64,000 bases of DNA from Maricaulis sp036231565. GTDB lineage: Bacteria > Pseudomonadota > Alphaproteobacteria > Caulobacterales > Maricaulaceae. The notes below the pieces were generated by a model that saw only the letters and a program-made list of their open reading frames with translations, was not told the DNA's origin and made no database searches. The DNA lies in assembly GCA_036231565.1 (NCBI GenBank), contig JAZAHA010000058.1, positions 1 through 64,000 on the forward strand, given 5' to 3'. Position numbers and translations under genes: made by a program. Of the stretch, positions 33,818 through 43,027 are shown in pieces. Each line of letters begins with the position of its first letter. The stretch's first letter is position 1.

Positions 33818-35641
33818 CTACTCGACCGTCACCGACTTTGCCAGGTTGCGCGGTTGGTCGACATCTGTCCCCTTGAGAGCTGCAACGTGATAGGCGAGCA
33901 GCTGGATCGGGACTGCAGCAACGATCGGCCTTATGACCTCCGGGCAATCCGGTATGGTGATCACTTGCGAGGCGGTTTCGCCGGCCTCCGCCGCACCCCG
34001 GCGGTCCGTGATCAAGATCACCTCGGCGCCTCGTGCCACGACTTCGTGCACGCTTGAGAGTGTCTTTTCAAACAGCTGGTCATAAGGGGCCACAACGACA
34101 ACCGGTGTTCCCTCCTCGATCAGCGCGATCGGACCATGCTTGAGTTCGCCAGCTGCATATCCTTCAGCATGGATATAGCTGATTTCCTTCAACTTGAGCG
34201 CACCCTCCATCGCAAGGGGATGGAAAAGGCCACGCCCGAGATAGAGCACATCCCGCGCGGTTGTCAGATCGTGCGCCAGCCGTTCGATCTGCGCTTCGGC
34301 CGACAGCGCCGCATTTACAAGGCGCGGCGTCTCAAGGATTGCCTTCGCGAACGCTGTCTCGTCCGCCTCTGAAAGCACCCCTCTTGCCCGGCCGGCCTCG
34401 ATTGCCAGGCAGAGCAAGGCCGACAACTGGGCAGTGAACGCCTTCGTCGATGCGACTCCGATTTCGGGGCCTGCATCGATCATCGCGACCGTGTCGGCCT
34501 CCCGGGCGATCGACGACTCCGCGACGTTCACAACGGCGAGTGCCTTTGCCCCCGCAGCCTTGCAGTACCGAAGAGCGGCAAGCGTATCGGCGGTTTCACC
34601 CGACTGCGAAACAAAGAGCGCGGCGTCACCTTCGCCGATCACCGGATCCCGGTAGCGGAGCTCCGATGCCACATCGGTCTCGACCCCCAGCCGGGCAAAC
34701 TTTTCGAACCAGAACTTGGCGATGCAAGCAGCGTAGTAAGCGGTCCCGCATGCCGTTGCAGTAAGCCGGCCGACTCGGCTCCATTCCAGTCGGTTTTCGT
34801 CACGAAGCCGGCCGGAGCCGGCATCCAGATAGCGAGAAACCGTTCGAGCAATCGCGTCGGGCTGTTCGTAGATCTCCTTCACCATGAAATGCCGGTGATT
34901 GCCCTTGTCGGCAAAGCCGGCGACGGACTGGGATACTGTCACCGGACGCACGATCTCAGCTCCGTCCTTGTCGAATATCCGGGTGCCATCGGCGTGGACG
35001 GACGCAAAGTCGCCATCGTCAAGATAGATGACGCGGTTGGTCCAGCCCGCGACCGCGAGGGAATCCGAACCGACATAGTTCTCGCCCTGCCCCAACCCGA
35101 TCACGAGAGGACTGCCGGCCCGAGCGACCCATATGGCGTCCGGTTCACGCGCGTCGATTGCAGCGAGCGCATAGGCACCGCGCAGGCTTTCGATTGCTCT
35201 GCGGAATGCATCACCCATACCCAGCCCCGAGCGGATGTGCGAAGCGATAAGATGGGCAATCACCTCGGAATCGGTCTGGCTCTCGAACGCAAAGCCCTGC
35301 GCGGCCAGCGCTTCTCTCAATTCCTGGTGGTTTTCGATGATTCCATTGTGCACGATCGCAACAGAACCCGATGCATGAGGATGGGCGTTGTCTTCGGTCG
35401 GCGCTCCATGAGTTGCCCAGCGGGTGTGCCCAATGCCGAGCCCGCCATCGAGCGGAGCGGCCGCTATGCGGGCATCAAGCTCCGAGATTTTCCCTTGCGC
35501 CCGCCGGCGTTCCAACTCGCCGGCATCGTTCAGCACGGCGATCCCGGCGGAGTCGTATCCGCGATACTCCAGCCGCCTCAGCCCCTCGACCAAGCGGTGA
35601 GTGACCCGGCCAGAGCCGATAATTCCCACGATGCCGCACAT
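33818..35641 (-). CDS. glmS: glutamine-fructose-6-phosphate aminotransferase (isomerizing)
   Basis: GlmS makes glucosamine-6-phosphate from fructose-6-phosphate and glutamine, the first step to UDP-GlcNAc. The 607 residues match the family. Cys2 of MCGIVGIIG is the glutaminase nucleophile, and GHTRWATHG is intact. Two SIS domains follow (about 285-600), with FVSQSGETADTLAALR and the C-terminal DQPRNLAKSVTVE, which carries the essential Lys. With glmM nearby it supplies amino sugar to both the cell wall and the local glycan. The usual fused neighbour glmU is not in the window. Confidence 0.97.
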   Translation of the reverse strand: MCGIVGIIGSGRVTHRLVEGLRRLEYRGYDSAGIAVLNDAGELERRRAQGKISELDARIAAAPLDGGLGIGHTRWATHGAPTEDNAHPHASGSVAIVHNGIIENHQELREALAAQGFAFESQTDSEVIAHLIASHIRSGLGMGDAFRRAIESLRGAYALAAIDAREPDAIWVARAGSPLVIGLGQGENYVGSDSLAVAGWTNRVIYLDDGDFASVHADGTRIFDKDGAEIVRPVTVSQSVAGFADKGNHRHFMVKEIYEQPDAIARTVSRYLDAGSGRLRDENRLEWSRVGRLTATACGTAYYAACIAKFWFEKFARLGVETDVASELRYRDPVIGEGDAALFVSQSGETADTLAALRYCKAAGAKALAVVNVAESSIAREADTVAMIDAGPEIGVASTKAFTAQLSALLCLAIEAGRARGVLSEADETAFAKAILETPRLVNAALSAEAQIERLAHDLTTARDVLYLGRGLFHPLAMEGALKLKEISYIHAEGYAAGELKHGPIALIEEGTPVVVVAPYDQLFEKTLSSVHEVVARGAEVILITDRRGAAEAGETASQVITIPDCPEVIRPIVAAVPIQLLAYHVAALKGTDVDQPRNLAKSVTVE

Positions 35642-35821
35642 ACCTGGCTCCTGAACCGTTCCGGGATGCTTTTGTTACGCTCAGGCTTACCAGATCGGCA
35701 TTGCTGCGCGCGCGCCGTAGATACACTCTTGCAGTAAACAAGTACTGCAAAGCATTTCACGATTGCCAGGTAATCCTGTCGAGGCCGGGTAGCATGCCCC
35801 CAGCCCAGCAGAGCGGCAGTC

Positions 35822-37342
35822 CTAGAGCGTTTGGTCGAAGGCGCCGACTTCAGGGAACTTCGCCAGCACGCCTTCGATCTCGGTGAAGATCGCCGCCACA
35901 TCCTCTTTCGAGTTCGGGCTTTCGATCACCACGACCAGGTTCGGCGTGTTCGACGAGGCGCGCACCAGCCCCCAGGCGCCATCGGCCAGCGAGAAGCGCA
36001 CGCCATTGACGGTGTTGATGTCGGCGATTGCCCGTCCGGCCACCTGGTCACCGTCGGCCTTCTTGCTCTCGAAGACTTTCACGATGCGTGCGACGACATC
36101 GTACTTCTTCTCGTCATCGCAGGCCGGCGACATGGTCGGCGAGCCATAGCTGACCGGCAGTGCCCGGCGCAGATCGGCCATCGACTTGTCCGGATTGCGG
36201 TCGAGCATCTGCAGCACGGCGCGCGCTGCGACCAGACCATCATCATAACCGCGGCCAATCGGCGGCTGCAGGAAGAAGTGTCCGGACTTCTCGAACCCGG
36301 CCAGCGCGCCCAGCTCCTTCGAGCGGCGCTTGATGTAGGAGTGGCCGGTCTTGAAATAGTCGGTCTTGCAGCCGTGTTCCTTGAGCACGGGATCGATGGT
36401 GAACAGGCCGGTCGATTTCACATCCACCACAAAGGTCGAGCCGGGATGCAGCGGCGCCAGATCGCGCGCCAGCATCAGGCCGATCTTGTCGGCGAAAATT
36501 TCCTCGCCCTCATTGTCGATGACGCCGCAACGATCGCCATCGCCGTCAAACCCCAGCCCGACATCGGCGCCATGCTCGAGCACCGCATCGCGCATGGCGT
36601 GCAGCATCTTCATGTCTTCCGGATTGGGATTGTAGCGCGGGAAAGTGTGATCGAGCTCGCAATCCATCTCGATCACTTCGGCGCCCATCGCGCGCAGGGC
36701 CTGCGGCGCGAAGGCCCCGGCCGTGCCATTGCCGCAGGCGGCAACCACCTTGATCGGGCGGCTCAGCGAAACGCCTTCCGCCACATCGGCGAGATAACGC
36801 TCGGCGACGCCGGCTTGGCGAACATAGCCGCCGCCATCGCGCGTCTTCGCATCCCCGTTGAGCACGATTTCCTTCAGCCGGCTCATCTCGTCCGGACCGA
36901 AAGTCAGCGGACGCTGGGCGCCCATCTTCACACCAGTCCAGCCGTTGGAATTGTGGCTCGCCGTGACCATCGCCACGCAGGGAATATCCAGATCGAACTG
37001 GGCGAAATACGCCACTGGCGACAGCGCCAGGCCGATATCATGCACCTCGACCCCGGCCGCCATCAGACCGACTTCCAGAGCCTGCTTCACGCTCAGCGAG
37101 TAGGAGCGGAAATCATGGCCGACAACGATTTTCGGTTCGACACCGAGTTCGTGGATCAGCGTGCCCAAACCCATCCCCAGCGCCTGAACGCCGTAAAGAT
37201 TGAGGTCGGGTGCCTGGTCGGAGCCGGGATGGCCGAACCACCAGCGCGCATCGTATTCGCGAAAACCCGTCGGCTTGATCAGGGCTTCATTCTCGAAAGC
37301 CCAGCTATTGGGCGTCAATGCGGCGTGCGGCTTGGCGGTCAT
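35822..37342 (-). CDS. phosphomannomutase/phosphoglucomutase (ManB/AlgC type)
   Basis: This enzyme interconverts hexose-6- and hexose-1-phosphates, feeding GDP-mannose (for gmd) and/or UDP-glucose (for galU). The 506-residue protein has the phosphoserine loop VTASHNSNGWTG with Ser129, the metal site GFDGDGDR at 264-271, and the sugar-binding loop GEKSGH-like segment as GFEKSGHFF. Several ManB-type enzymes carry this EKSGH form. It lies 30 bp downstream of ugd on the same strand. Which hexose is preferred cannot be read from sequence. Confidence 0.9.
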   Translation of the reverse strand: MTAKPHAALTPNSWAFENEALIKPTGFREYDARWWFGHPGSDQAPDLNLYGVQALGMGLGTLIHELGVEPKIVVGHDFRSYSLSVKQALEVGLMAAGVEVHDIGLALSPVAYFAQFDLDIPCVAMVTASHNSNGWTGVKMGAQRPLTFGPDEMSRLKEIVLNGDAKTRDGGGYVRQAGVAERYLADVAEGVSLSRPIKVVAACGNGTAGAFAPQALRAMGAEVIEMDCELDHTFPRYNPNPEDMKMLHAMRDAVLEHGADVGLGFDGDGDRCGVIDNEGEEIFADKIGLMLARDLAPLHPGSTFVVDVKSTGLFTIDPVLKEHGCKTDYFKTGHSYIKRRSKELGALAGFEKSGHFFLQPPIGRGYDDGLVAARAVLQMLDRNPDKSMADLRRALPVSYGSPTMSPACDDEKKYDVVARIVKVFESKKADGDQVAGRAIADINTVNGVRFSLADGAWGLVRASSNTPNLVVVIESPNSKEDVAAIFTEIEGVLAKFPEVGAFDQTL

Positions 37343-37372
37343 GATCTTTTCCCCGGGACTGGCTGGACGGAA

Positions 37373-38683
37373 CTAGCCGTGCGGCCGGCCGACGCTGGTG
37401 TATTCGAAGCCGGCATTCGTCGCTTCGCTCGGCGTGTAGATATTGCGCAGATCGACCAGGACCGGCGCCTTCATCGTGGACTTCAGGCGGTTCAGATCCA
37501 GAGCGCGGAATTCGTTCCACTCGGTGATGATCACCAGCGCATCGGCCCCTTCGGCACAGAAATAGGGACCGGACACGAACTCGACATCCGACAGGAGTTT
37601 CTCGGCCTCGACCGTACCGGCCGGATCGAAGGCACGGATCGTGGCGCCGGCCTTCTGCAGGGCCGGGATGATCTCCAGGCTCGGCGCCTCGCGCATATCG
37701 TCGGTGTTCGGCTTGAAGGTCACGCCGAGAACGGCGATCGTCTTGCCCTTCACATCTCCGCCGCACGCTGCGACCACCTTGTCGGCCATGGCCCGCTTGC
37801 GCGCGTCGTTGACCTCGACCACGGTCTCGATCAGGCGCAGCGGCGAGCCGGCATCCTGGGCCGTACGGGTCAGAGCCAGCGTGTCCTTGGGGAAGCAGGA
37901 CCCGCCATAGCCGGGGCCGGCATGCAGGAACTTGCCGCCGATCCGGTTGTCCAGACCCACACCCTTGGCGACTTCCTGGACATTCGCACCGACGTGCTCG
38001 CACAGATCCGCGATCTCGTTGATGAAGGTGATCTTCATCGCCAGGAAAGCGTTGGCCGCATACTTGATCAGTTCCGAGGTCCGCCGCGCAGTGAACACGA
38101 TCGGCGTCTCGTTGAGGAAGAGCGGGCGGTACAGCTCGCGCATCAACGTCCGGGCGCGGTCGTCATTGGTACCGACGACCACACGGTCCGGCCGCTTGAA
38201 ATCGTCAATCGCTGCCCCTTCGCGCAGGAATTCCGGGTTGGAAACAACGGCGAAATCGGCGTCCGGTCGCGTCTCGCGGATGATCCGCTCGACCTCGTCG
38301 CCCGTCCCCACCGGCACCGTGGACTTGGTCACCACGACCGTATAGCCGTCCATCACTTCGGCCACCTCCTTGGCAGCCGCATAGACATAGGACAGGTCGG
38401 CATAGCCATCGCCGCGGCGAGACGGTGTCCCCACGGCAATGAAAACCGCATCGGCCGTGCGCACGGCATCAGAGATGTTCTGAGTGAAGCTCAGACGGCC
38501 TTCGCGGACATTACGCTCGACCAGAAGATCCAGACCCGGTTCATAGATCGGGATCCCGCCGGAGTTGAGCATCTCGACCTTGGACGCATCCTTGTCGACA
38601 CATACGACCTCATGTCCGAAGTCGGCGAAACAGGCCCCCGACACCAGTCCGACATAGCCCGTTCCGATCATCGCCACGCGCAT
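37373..38683 (-). CDS. ugd: UDP-glucose 6-dehydrogenase
   Basis: Ugd oxidises UDP-glucose to UDP-glucuronate. The 436 residues include the NAD site MIGTGYVGLVSGACFAD at the start and the catalytic Cys in GPGYGGSCFPKDTLAL near residue 260. VTFKPNTDDMREAPSLEII is also typical. It acts after GalU, and its product may be epimerised to UDP-galacturonate by the enzyme at 41118-42092. It is probably in an operon with the downstream phosphohexomutase gene. Confidence 0.96.
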   Translation of the reverse strand: MRVAMIGTGYVGLVSGACFADFGHEVVCVDKDASKVEMLNSGGIPIYEPGLDLLVERNVREGRLSFTQNISDAVRTADAVFIAVGTPSRRGDGYADLSYVYAAAKEVAEVMDGYTVVVTKSTVPVGTGDEVERIIRETRPDADFAVVSNPEFLREGAAIDDFKRPDRVVVGTNDDRARTLMRELYRPLFLNETPIVFTARRTSELIKYAANAFLAMKITFINEIADLCEHVGANVQEVAKGVGLDNRIGGKFLHAGPGYGGSCFPKDTLALTRTAQDAGSPLRLIETVVEVNDARKRAMADKVVAACGGDVKGKTIAVLGVTFKPNTDDMREAPSLEIIPALQKAGATIRAFDPAGTVEAEKLLSDVEFVSGPYFCAEGADALVIITEWNEFRALDLNRLKSTMKAPVLVDLRNIYTPSEATNAGFEYTSVGRPHG

Positions 38684-38774
38684 GCGTCACTCCTATTCTG
38701 GTCAGCCCCGGTATCGCCGAGCCTATCCTGCGGCGCAAGGCCCAAGGCGGACGAGGTACAGCATTTTCTGTCCG

Positions 38775-40121
38775 TCAGCTGACTGCGTCTTCGATTGCCG
38801 TCCGGATGTCATCGACGACCTGCTGGATCTTCACTTCGTCGCCCTCGGCCATGACCCGGATCACCGGCTCCGTGCCCGAAGCGCGTACAAGCACGCGGCC
38901 GTCCCTGCCCAGACGCTTTTCACCCGCCTCGATCGCCTTCTTGACCGCCTCCGTTTCCAGCGGCGCAACGCCCTTCTTGATGCGGACATTCTCGAGTAGC
39001 TGCGGCGCGGGGTCGAAGACCTTGAGAAGCTCGCTCGCTCGCTTCTTGCTCTCATTGACCACGCGCAGAACCTGCAGCGCCGCGATCAGGCCGTCCCCGG
39101 TCGGCGCATGATCAGGCATCACGATATGGCCGGACGCCTCGCCGCCGAGATTGATACCGGTTTGCTTCATGCGCTCGGTGACATAGCGGTCACCGACCTT
39201 CGTGCGCTCCAGCGAAAGCCCGATGCCGGAAAGATATTGCTCCAGACCGAGATTGGACATCACCGTGGCGACGATCGCATCCTGGCTCAACTCGCCCTGC
39301 TCTTTCCAGTGACGCGCCAGAAGACCGAGGATCTGGTCGCCATCGATCACACGACCCTTCTCGTCACACAGGATCAACCGGTCACCATCGCCATCCAGCG
39401 CGATACCCAGATCGGCGCGATATTTCACGACTTCCTTGGACAGGCGCGCCGGAGATGTGGACCCGCATTCCTCGTTCACATTGAAGCCGTTCGGCTCGAC
39501 CCCGATCGGGATGATGTCGGCACCCAGCTCCCACAACACATCCGGCGCCACCTTGTAGGCGGCGCCGTTTGCGCAATCGAGCACCAGCCGGAGACCGGAC
39601 AGGCGCTGGGCGCGCGGGAAGGTCGATTTGACGATCTCTATGTAGCGCGCCTGAGCGTCGTCGATCCGCTTGGCCCGGCCCAGATCGGCCGGCTTGGCCA
39701 GATCGTCGGTCAGGCTGCCATCCATGCGCTTTTCGATCTTCAGCTCGGCCTTGTCGTCCAGCTTGTTGCCGTCCGGGCCGAACAGCTTGATGCCATTGTC
39801 ATGATAGGGGTTGTGCGAAGCTGTAATCATCACCCCGAGATCGGCTCGCAACGAGCGGGTCATAAGGGCCACGGCCGGCGTCGGCAACGGGCCGAACAGG
39901 AAGACGTCCATGCCGACCGAGGTGAAGCCGGCCACCAGCGCTGATTCGATCATATAGCCGGACAGGCGGGTATCCTTGCCGATCACCACCGAGTGGCGGC
40001 CGGAGTGCCGCACGAAATGCTTGCCCGCCGCCATGCCGAGGCGCAGGGCCGTTTCCGCCGTCATCGGGTATGTGTTCGTCAGGCCGCGGACACCGTCCGT
40101 GCCGAAATACTTCTTGCCCAT
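38775..40121 (-). CDS. glmM: phosphoglucosamine mutase
   Basis: GlmM converts glucosamine-6-phosphate to glucosamine-1-phosphate, an essential step to UDP-GlcNAc. The 448-residue protein has the canonical start KYFGTDGVRG, the phosphoserine loop MITASHNPYHDNG (Ser102), DGDGDR near 245 and GEASGHIVMPDH. Unlike most alphaproteobacteria, where glmM follows folP or ftsH, it sits here with polysaccharide precursor genes. GAGGG lies upstream of ATG 40121. It is divergent from galU. Confidence 0.96.
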   Translation of the reverse strand: MGKKYFGTDGVRGLTNTYPMTAETALRLGMAAGKHFVRHSGRHSVVIGKDTRLSGYMIESALVAGFTSVGMDVFLFGPLPTPAVALMTRSLRADLGVMITASHNPYHDNGIKLFGPDGNKLDDKAELKIEKRMDGSLTDDLAKPADLGRAKRIDDAQARYIEIVKSTFPRAQRLSGLRLVLDCANGAAYKVAPDVLWELGADIIPIGVEPNGFNVNEECGSTSPARLSKEVVKYRADLGIALDGDGDRLILCDEKGRVIDGDQILGLLARHWKEQGELSQDAIVATVMSNLGLEQYLSGIGLSLERTKVGDRYVTERMKQTGINLGGEASGHIVMPDHAPTGDGLIAALQVLRVVNESKKRASELLKVFDPAPQLLENVRIKKGVAPLETEAVKKAIEAGEKRLGRDGRVLVRASGTEPVIRVMAEGDEVKIQQVVDDIRTAIEDAVS

Positions 40122-40144
40122 CAGGCCGCCCTCTATCTGCCCCG

Positions 40145-40160
40145 CCTCCTATATAGGAGG
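40145..40160. promoter_or_regulatory. 16-bp perfect palindrome between glmM and galU
   Basis: CCTCCTATATAGGAGG reads the same on both strands and lies 24 bp from the glmM start in the 139-bp divergent region. It contains TATATA, and an AGGAGG on each strand. It may be an operator for the divergent promoters; no known regulator site was matched. Confidence 0.4.
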
Positions 40161-40260
40161 TTGTGCCTTACGCGAAGTGAATCGGTGCGCTGGACGGTCC
40201 TGCCTCCATGGGCTAGGCGTTGGAACTCGTTCAGGGTTCTGACAGCGTTCGGGGGAAGAC

Positions 40261-41121
40261 ATGTCGCCAATTCGCAAAGCCGTTCTGCCCGTGGCCGGGC
40301 TGGGAACGCGGGTCCTGCCGGCGACCAAGTCCATCCCCAAGGAGATGCTGCCGGTCTTCGACCGGCCGGCGATCCAGTATGTGATCGACGAGGCCCGCGC
40401 CGCCGGCATCGAGCACTTCGTCTTCGTGACCGGCCGGAACAAATCGGCCATCGAGGATTATTTCGACAGCGCCTATGAGCTCGAGGACACGCTGCGCGAA
40501 AAGAACAAGACGGCCATCCTGCAGGAGCTTGAACGCATCCGGCCGGCGCCGGGCTCGATGAGCTTCGTGCGCCAGCAGGCCCCCCTGGGCCTGGGCCATG
40601 CCATCGCCTGCGCCCGCGACATCATCGGCCAGGAACCTTTTGCGATCCTGCTGCCCGACATGCTGGTCAAATCCGCCAAGAGCTGCCTGGCACAAATGGT
40701 CGAGGCTTATGGCAGGGTCGGCGGCAATGTCATCGCCGTGGAACCCTGCGAAGATCCGTCATCCTATGGCGTTATCGATCCGGTGGACCGCTCCGGGCCG
40801 CTGATGAAGATGAAGGGCATGGTCGAGAAACCGCCGCGCGAAAGCGCGCCCTCAAACCTCTTCATCACGGGGCGCTATATCCTGCAGCCGGAAATCTTCC
40901 CGCTGCTGGCGGACCAGGCGGCCGGCGCCGGCGGCGAGATTCAGCTGACCGACGCCATGGTGCGCCTGATGAACAGCCAGGACTTCCACGCCTTGGAATA
41001 TGACGGCACGTCCTATGACTGCGGCAGCAAGCTGGGCTATTTCCGCGCCAATCTTGCCTATGCCACATCCGATCCGGAGCACGGCGATGCCGCCCGCGCG
41101 ATGCTGAAGGATTTCGGCTAG
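40261..41121 (+). CDS. galU: UTP-glucose-1-phosphate uridylyltransferase
   Basis: GalU makes UDP-glucose from glucose-1-phosphate and UTP. The 286-residue protein has the signature AGLGTRVLPATKSIPKEMLP near the start, then DRPAIQYVIDEA and the C-terminal YDCGSKLGYF. It supplies Ugd and other UDP-glucose users. It is divergent from glmM. Its stop codon shares a CTAG with the stop of the convergent epimerase gene. Confidence 0.97.
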   Translation: MSPIRKAVLPVAGLGTRVLPATKSIPKEMLPVFDRPAIQYVIDEARAAGIEHFVFVTGRNKSAIEDYFDSAYELEDTLREKNKTAILQELERIRPAPGSMSFVRQQAPLGLGHAIACARDIIGQEPFAILLPDMLVKSAKSCLAQMVEAYGRVGGNVIAVEPCEDPSSYGVIDPVDRSGPLMKMKGMVEKPPRESAPSNLFITGRYILQPEIFPLLADQAAGAGGEIQLTDAMVRLMNSQDFHALEYDGTSYDCGSKLGYFRANLAYATSDPEHGDAARAMLKDFG

Positions 41122-42092
41122 GCCGTCCCCTCGCGCCAGTTCCGGTACCAGTCCGCAAAGCGCGGCAGACCGTCTTCCAGGCGGGTCGTCGCCTTGTAGC
41201 CGTAGTCGGCTTCCAGCTTTGCCGTGTCGGCAAAGGTGCGGGTGACGTCGCCGGGCTGCATCGGCAGCATGATCTTTTCGGCCGTCAGCCCCAGCGCGCC
41301 CTCCAGCGTCTCGATCATGTCCATCAGCCGCACCGGCGATGAACCGCCGATATTGTAGACGGCATGACGGCCGCGCTCCGGGTCGTCGGCGAGAATACGG
41401 CCGAGAGGTTCGACGATATCGTCGATATAGGTGAAGTCCCGCTCCATATCGCCATTGTTGAAGACCTTGATCGGCCGCCCCGACAGCATGGCATCGGCGA
41501 ATAGCCAGTAGGCCATGTCCGGCCGGCCCCAGGGCCCGTAGACCGTGAAAAAGCGCAACCCCGTCGCCGGAATACCGTAGAGCGAGCAATAGGATGCGCT
41601 CATCAGCTCATCAGCACGCTTGGTGGCCGCGTAGAGCGAGGCCGGCGTTTCCGACGCATCGGTCTCGGCAAAGGGAACGGCAGAGCGCTCGCCATAGACC
41701 GAGCTGGACGAGGCATAGACGAGATGATCGAGACCATCTCCCAGCGCCCGCGCGGCCTCCAGCACTGACAGATGCCCAATCAAGTTAGACTGAGCGTAGG
41801 CAAAGGGGTTGGACAACGAGTATCGGACGCCGGCCTGAGCGGCCAGATGCAAAATCCGGGAAGGTTGCGCAGATACGATCTCGAGGCGAACCCTCTCATG
41901 GTCCGCAAGATCAGCCGCAACAAAGCGAAAGCCGTCATACGCTTCCAACTGTCTCAGCCGCGCCAGCTTGAGCCCCGGATCGTAGTAGTCATTCAGGTTG
42001 TCGAGGCCGACGACTTCCTTGCCGGCCAGCAGCAGTGCTTTCGAGACATGGTAGCCGATGAAGCCCGCCGCCCCGGTGACAAAAACAGTCAA
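41118..42092 (-). CDS. NAD-dependent epimerase, probable UDP-glucuronate 4-epimerase
   Basis: The 324-residue short-chain dehydrogenase/reductase has the NAD site VTGAAGFIGYHVSKALL and the segment GLDNLNDYYDPGLKLARL, which is characteristic of UDP-glucuronate 4-epimerases (CapI/LpsL type). The catalytic Tyr/Lys pair is in LYAATKRADELM, and RFFTVYGPWGRPDMA is also typical. It would convert the Ugd product UDP-GlcA to UDP-GalA, fitting its neighbours. A UDP-glucose epimerase role is less likely given the DYYD motif. Confidence 0.88.
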   Translation of the reverse strand: MTVFVTGAAGFIGYHVSKALLLAGKEVVGLDNLNDYYDPGLKLARLRQLEAYDGFRFVAADLADHERVRLEIVSAQPSRILHLAAQAGVRYSLSNPFAYAQSNLIGHLSVLEAARALGDGLDHLVYASSSSVYGERSAVPFAETDASETPASLYAATKRADELMSASYCSLYGIPATGLRFFTVYGPWGRPDMAYWLFADAMLSGRPIKVFNNGDMERDFTYIDDIVEPLGRILADDPERGRHAVYNIGGSSPVRLMDMIETLEGALGLTAEKIMLPMQPGDVTRTFADTAKLEADYGYKATTRLEDGLPRFADWYRNWREGTA

Positions 42093-42293
42093 CTGCGCCC
42101 TCCCTGAACCCGATCTGATGCTTCATAGCGCAGTTTCCGGCCAATTGGCCCACTCACTGCAGCAACCCGGTCAGGCGGCAAATGGCAGAGCGAGCGCCAT
42201 CCTTGCACATTGCAGCTGACACTCGCACTTGCCACGCGTGTGGAGTAAAAGGCCAGCTGTGGTGGCCGCCAGGCCGGAATGGCTTGAGTCACA

Positions 42294-42896
42294 ATGCAAA
42301 CCCGGACACATGAAAACATGCCCAGCGCCCAGCCAGCAATTCGAGAGCTGCCGCTCCCTGGAGCCCTTGAGGTGACGTTTCCGCGCTTCAAAGACGAGCG
42401 GGGATATTTTTCCGTCCCCTTCAACAAGCGCGACCTGTATGACGCTGGCGTAAAAGCGGACTTCATTCAGGACAACCAATCCCTGTCGCGAAAGGCCGGC
42501 ACGGTAAGAGGCCTACACTTTCAGACACCGCCATTTACTCAGGCCAAGCTGGTGCGAGTTCTTCGGGGCCGGATACTCGATGTCATGGTCGATGCGCGCC
42601 GCGGCTCGCCGACATTCGGTCAGCATTGCCGCCTAGATCTCGACGCGGAGTCCTGCCGCGCCGTTTTCGTTCCGCGCGGCTTTCTGCACGGGTTTGCAAC
42701 CCTTCAGCCAGATACGGTCGTGCTCTACAAGGTCGACAATGACTATGCCGCCGGACACGATGGGAGCGTCCGCTGGAATGACCCCGATCTCGGAATTGAT
42801 TGGGGCCTGAACGCGAGTGATGCGATACTGTCAGACAAAGATGCCGATGCCACGTCCTGGGCACGCTTCGAGACGCCCTTCACCTATCGGGATTGA
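42294..42896 (+). CDS. rfbC: dTDP-4-dehydrorhamnose 3,5-epimerase
   Basis: This cupin-fold enzyme epimerises dTDP-4-keto-6-deoxyglucose at C3 and C5 in rhamnose synthesis. The 200-residue product has FKDERGYFSVPF, the QDNQSLSRKAGTVRGLHFQ segment with the catalytic His75, and FVPRGFLHGFATL. The start could also be the ATG eight codons later (42318); neither has a strong Shine-Dalgarno. It precedes rfbD by 131 bp on the same strand. The earlier steps (rfbA, rfbB) are not in the window. Confidence 0.93.
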   Translation: MQTRTHENMPSAQPAIRELPLPGALEVTFPRFKDERGYFSVPFNKRDLYDAGVKADFIQDNQSLSRKAGTVRGLHFQTPPFTQAKLVRVLRGRILDVMVDARRGSPTFGQHCRLDLDAESCRAVFVPRGFLHGFATLQPDTVVLYKVDNDYAAGHDGSVRWNDPDLGIDWGLNASDAILSDKDADATSWARFETPFTYRD

Positions 42897-43027
42897 TATC
42901 CCGATTGCTCCTCGGGAAGCCATGTCATGACACATCGGATAGCATGGGGAGAGGATGCCAGAAGGGGGGGGATCGCGGATAATCTACTGGCAACACGCCA
43001 CCTCGAAAACGACGGTCCGACGTATCT

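Noticed and set aside
35831..38782. A 983-codon open frame on the plus strand
   Set aside because: It is antisense to the phosphohexomutase and ugd genes, which are unambiguous.
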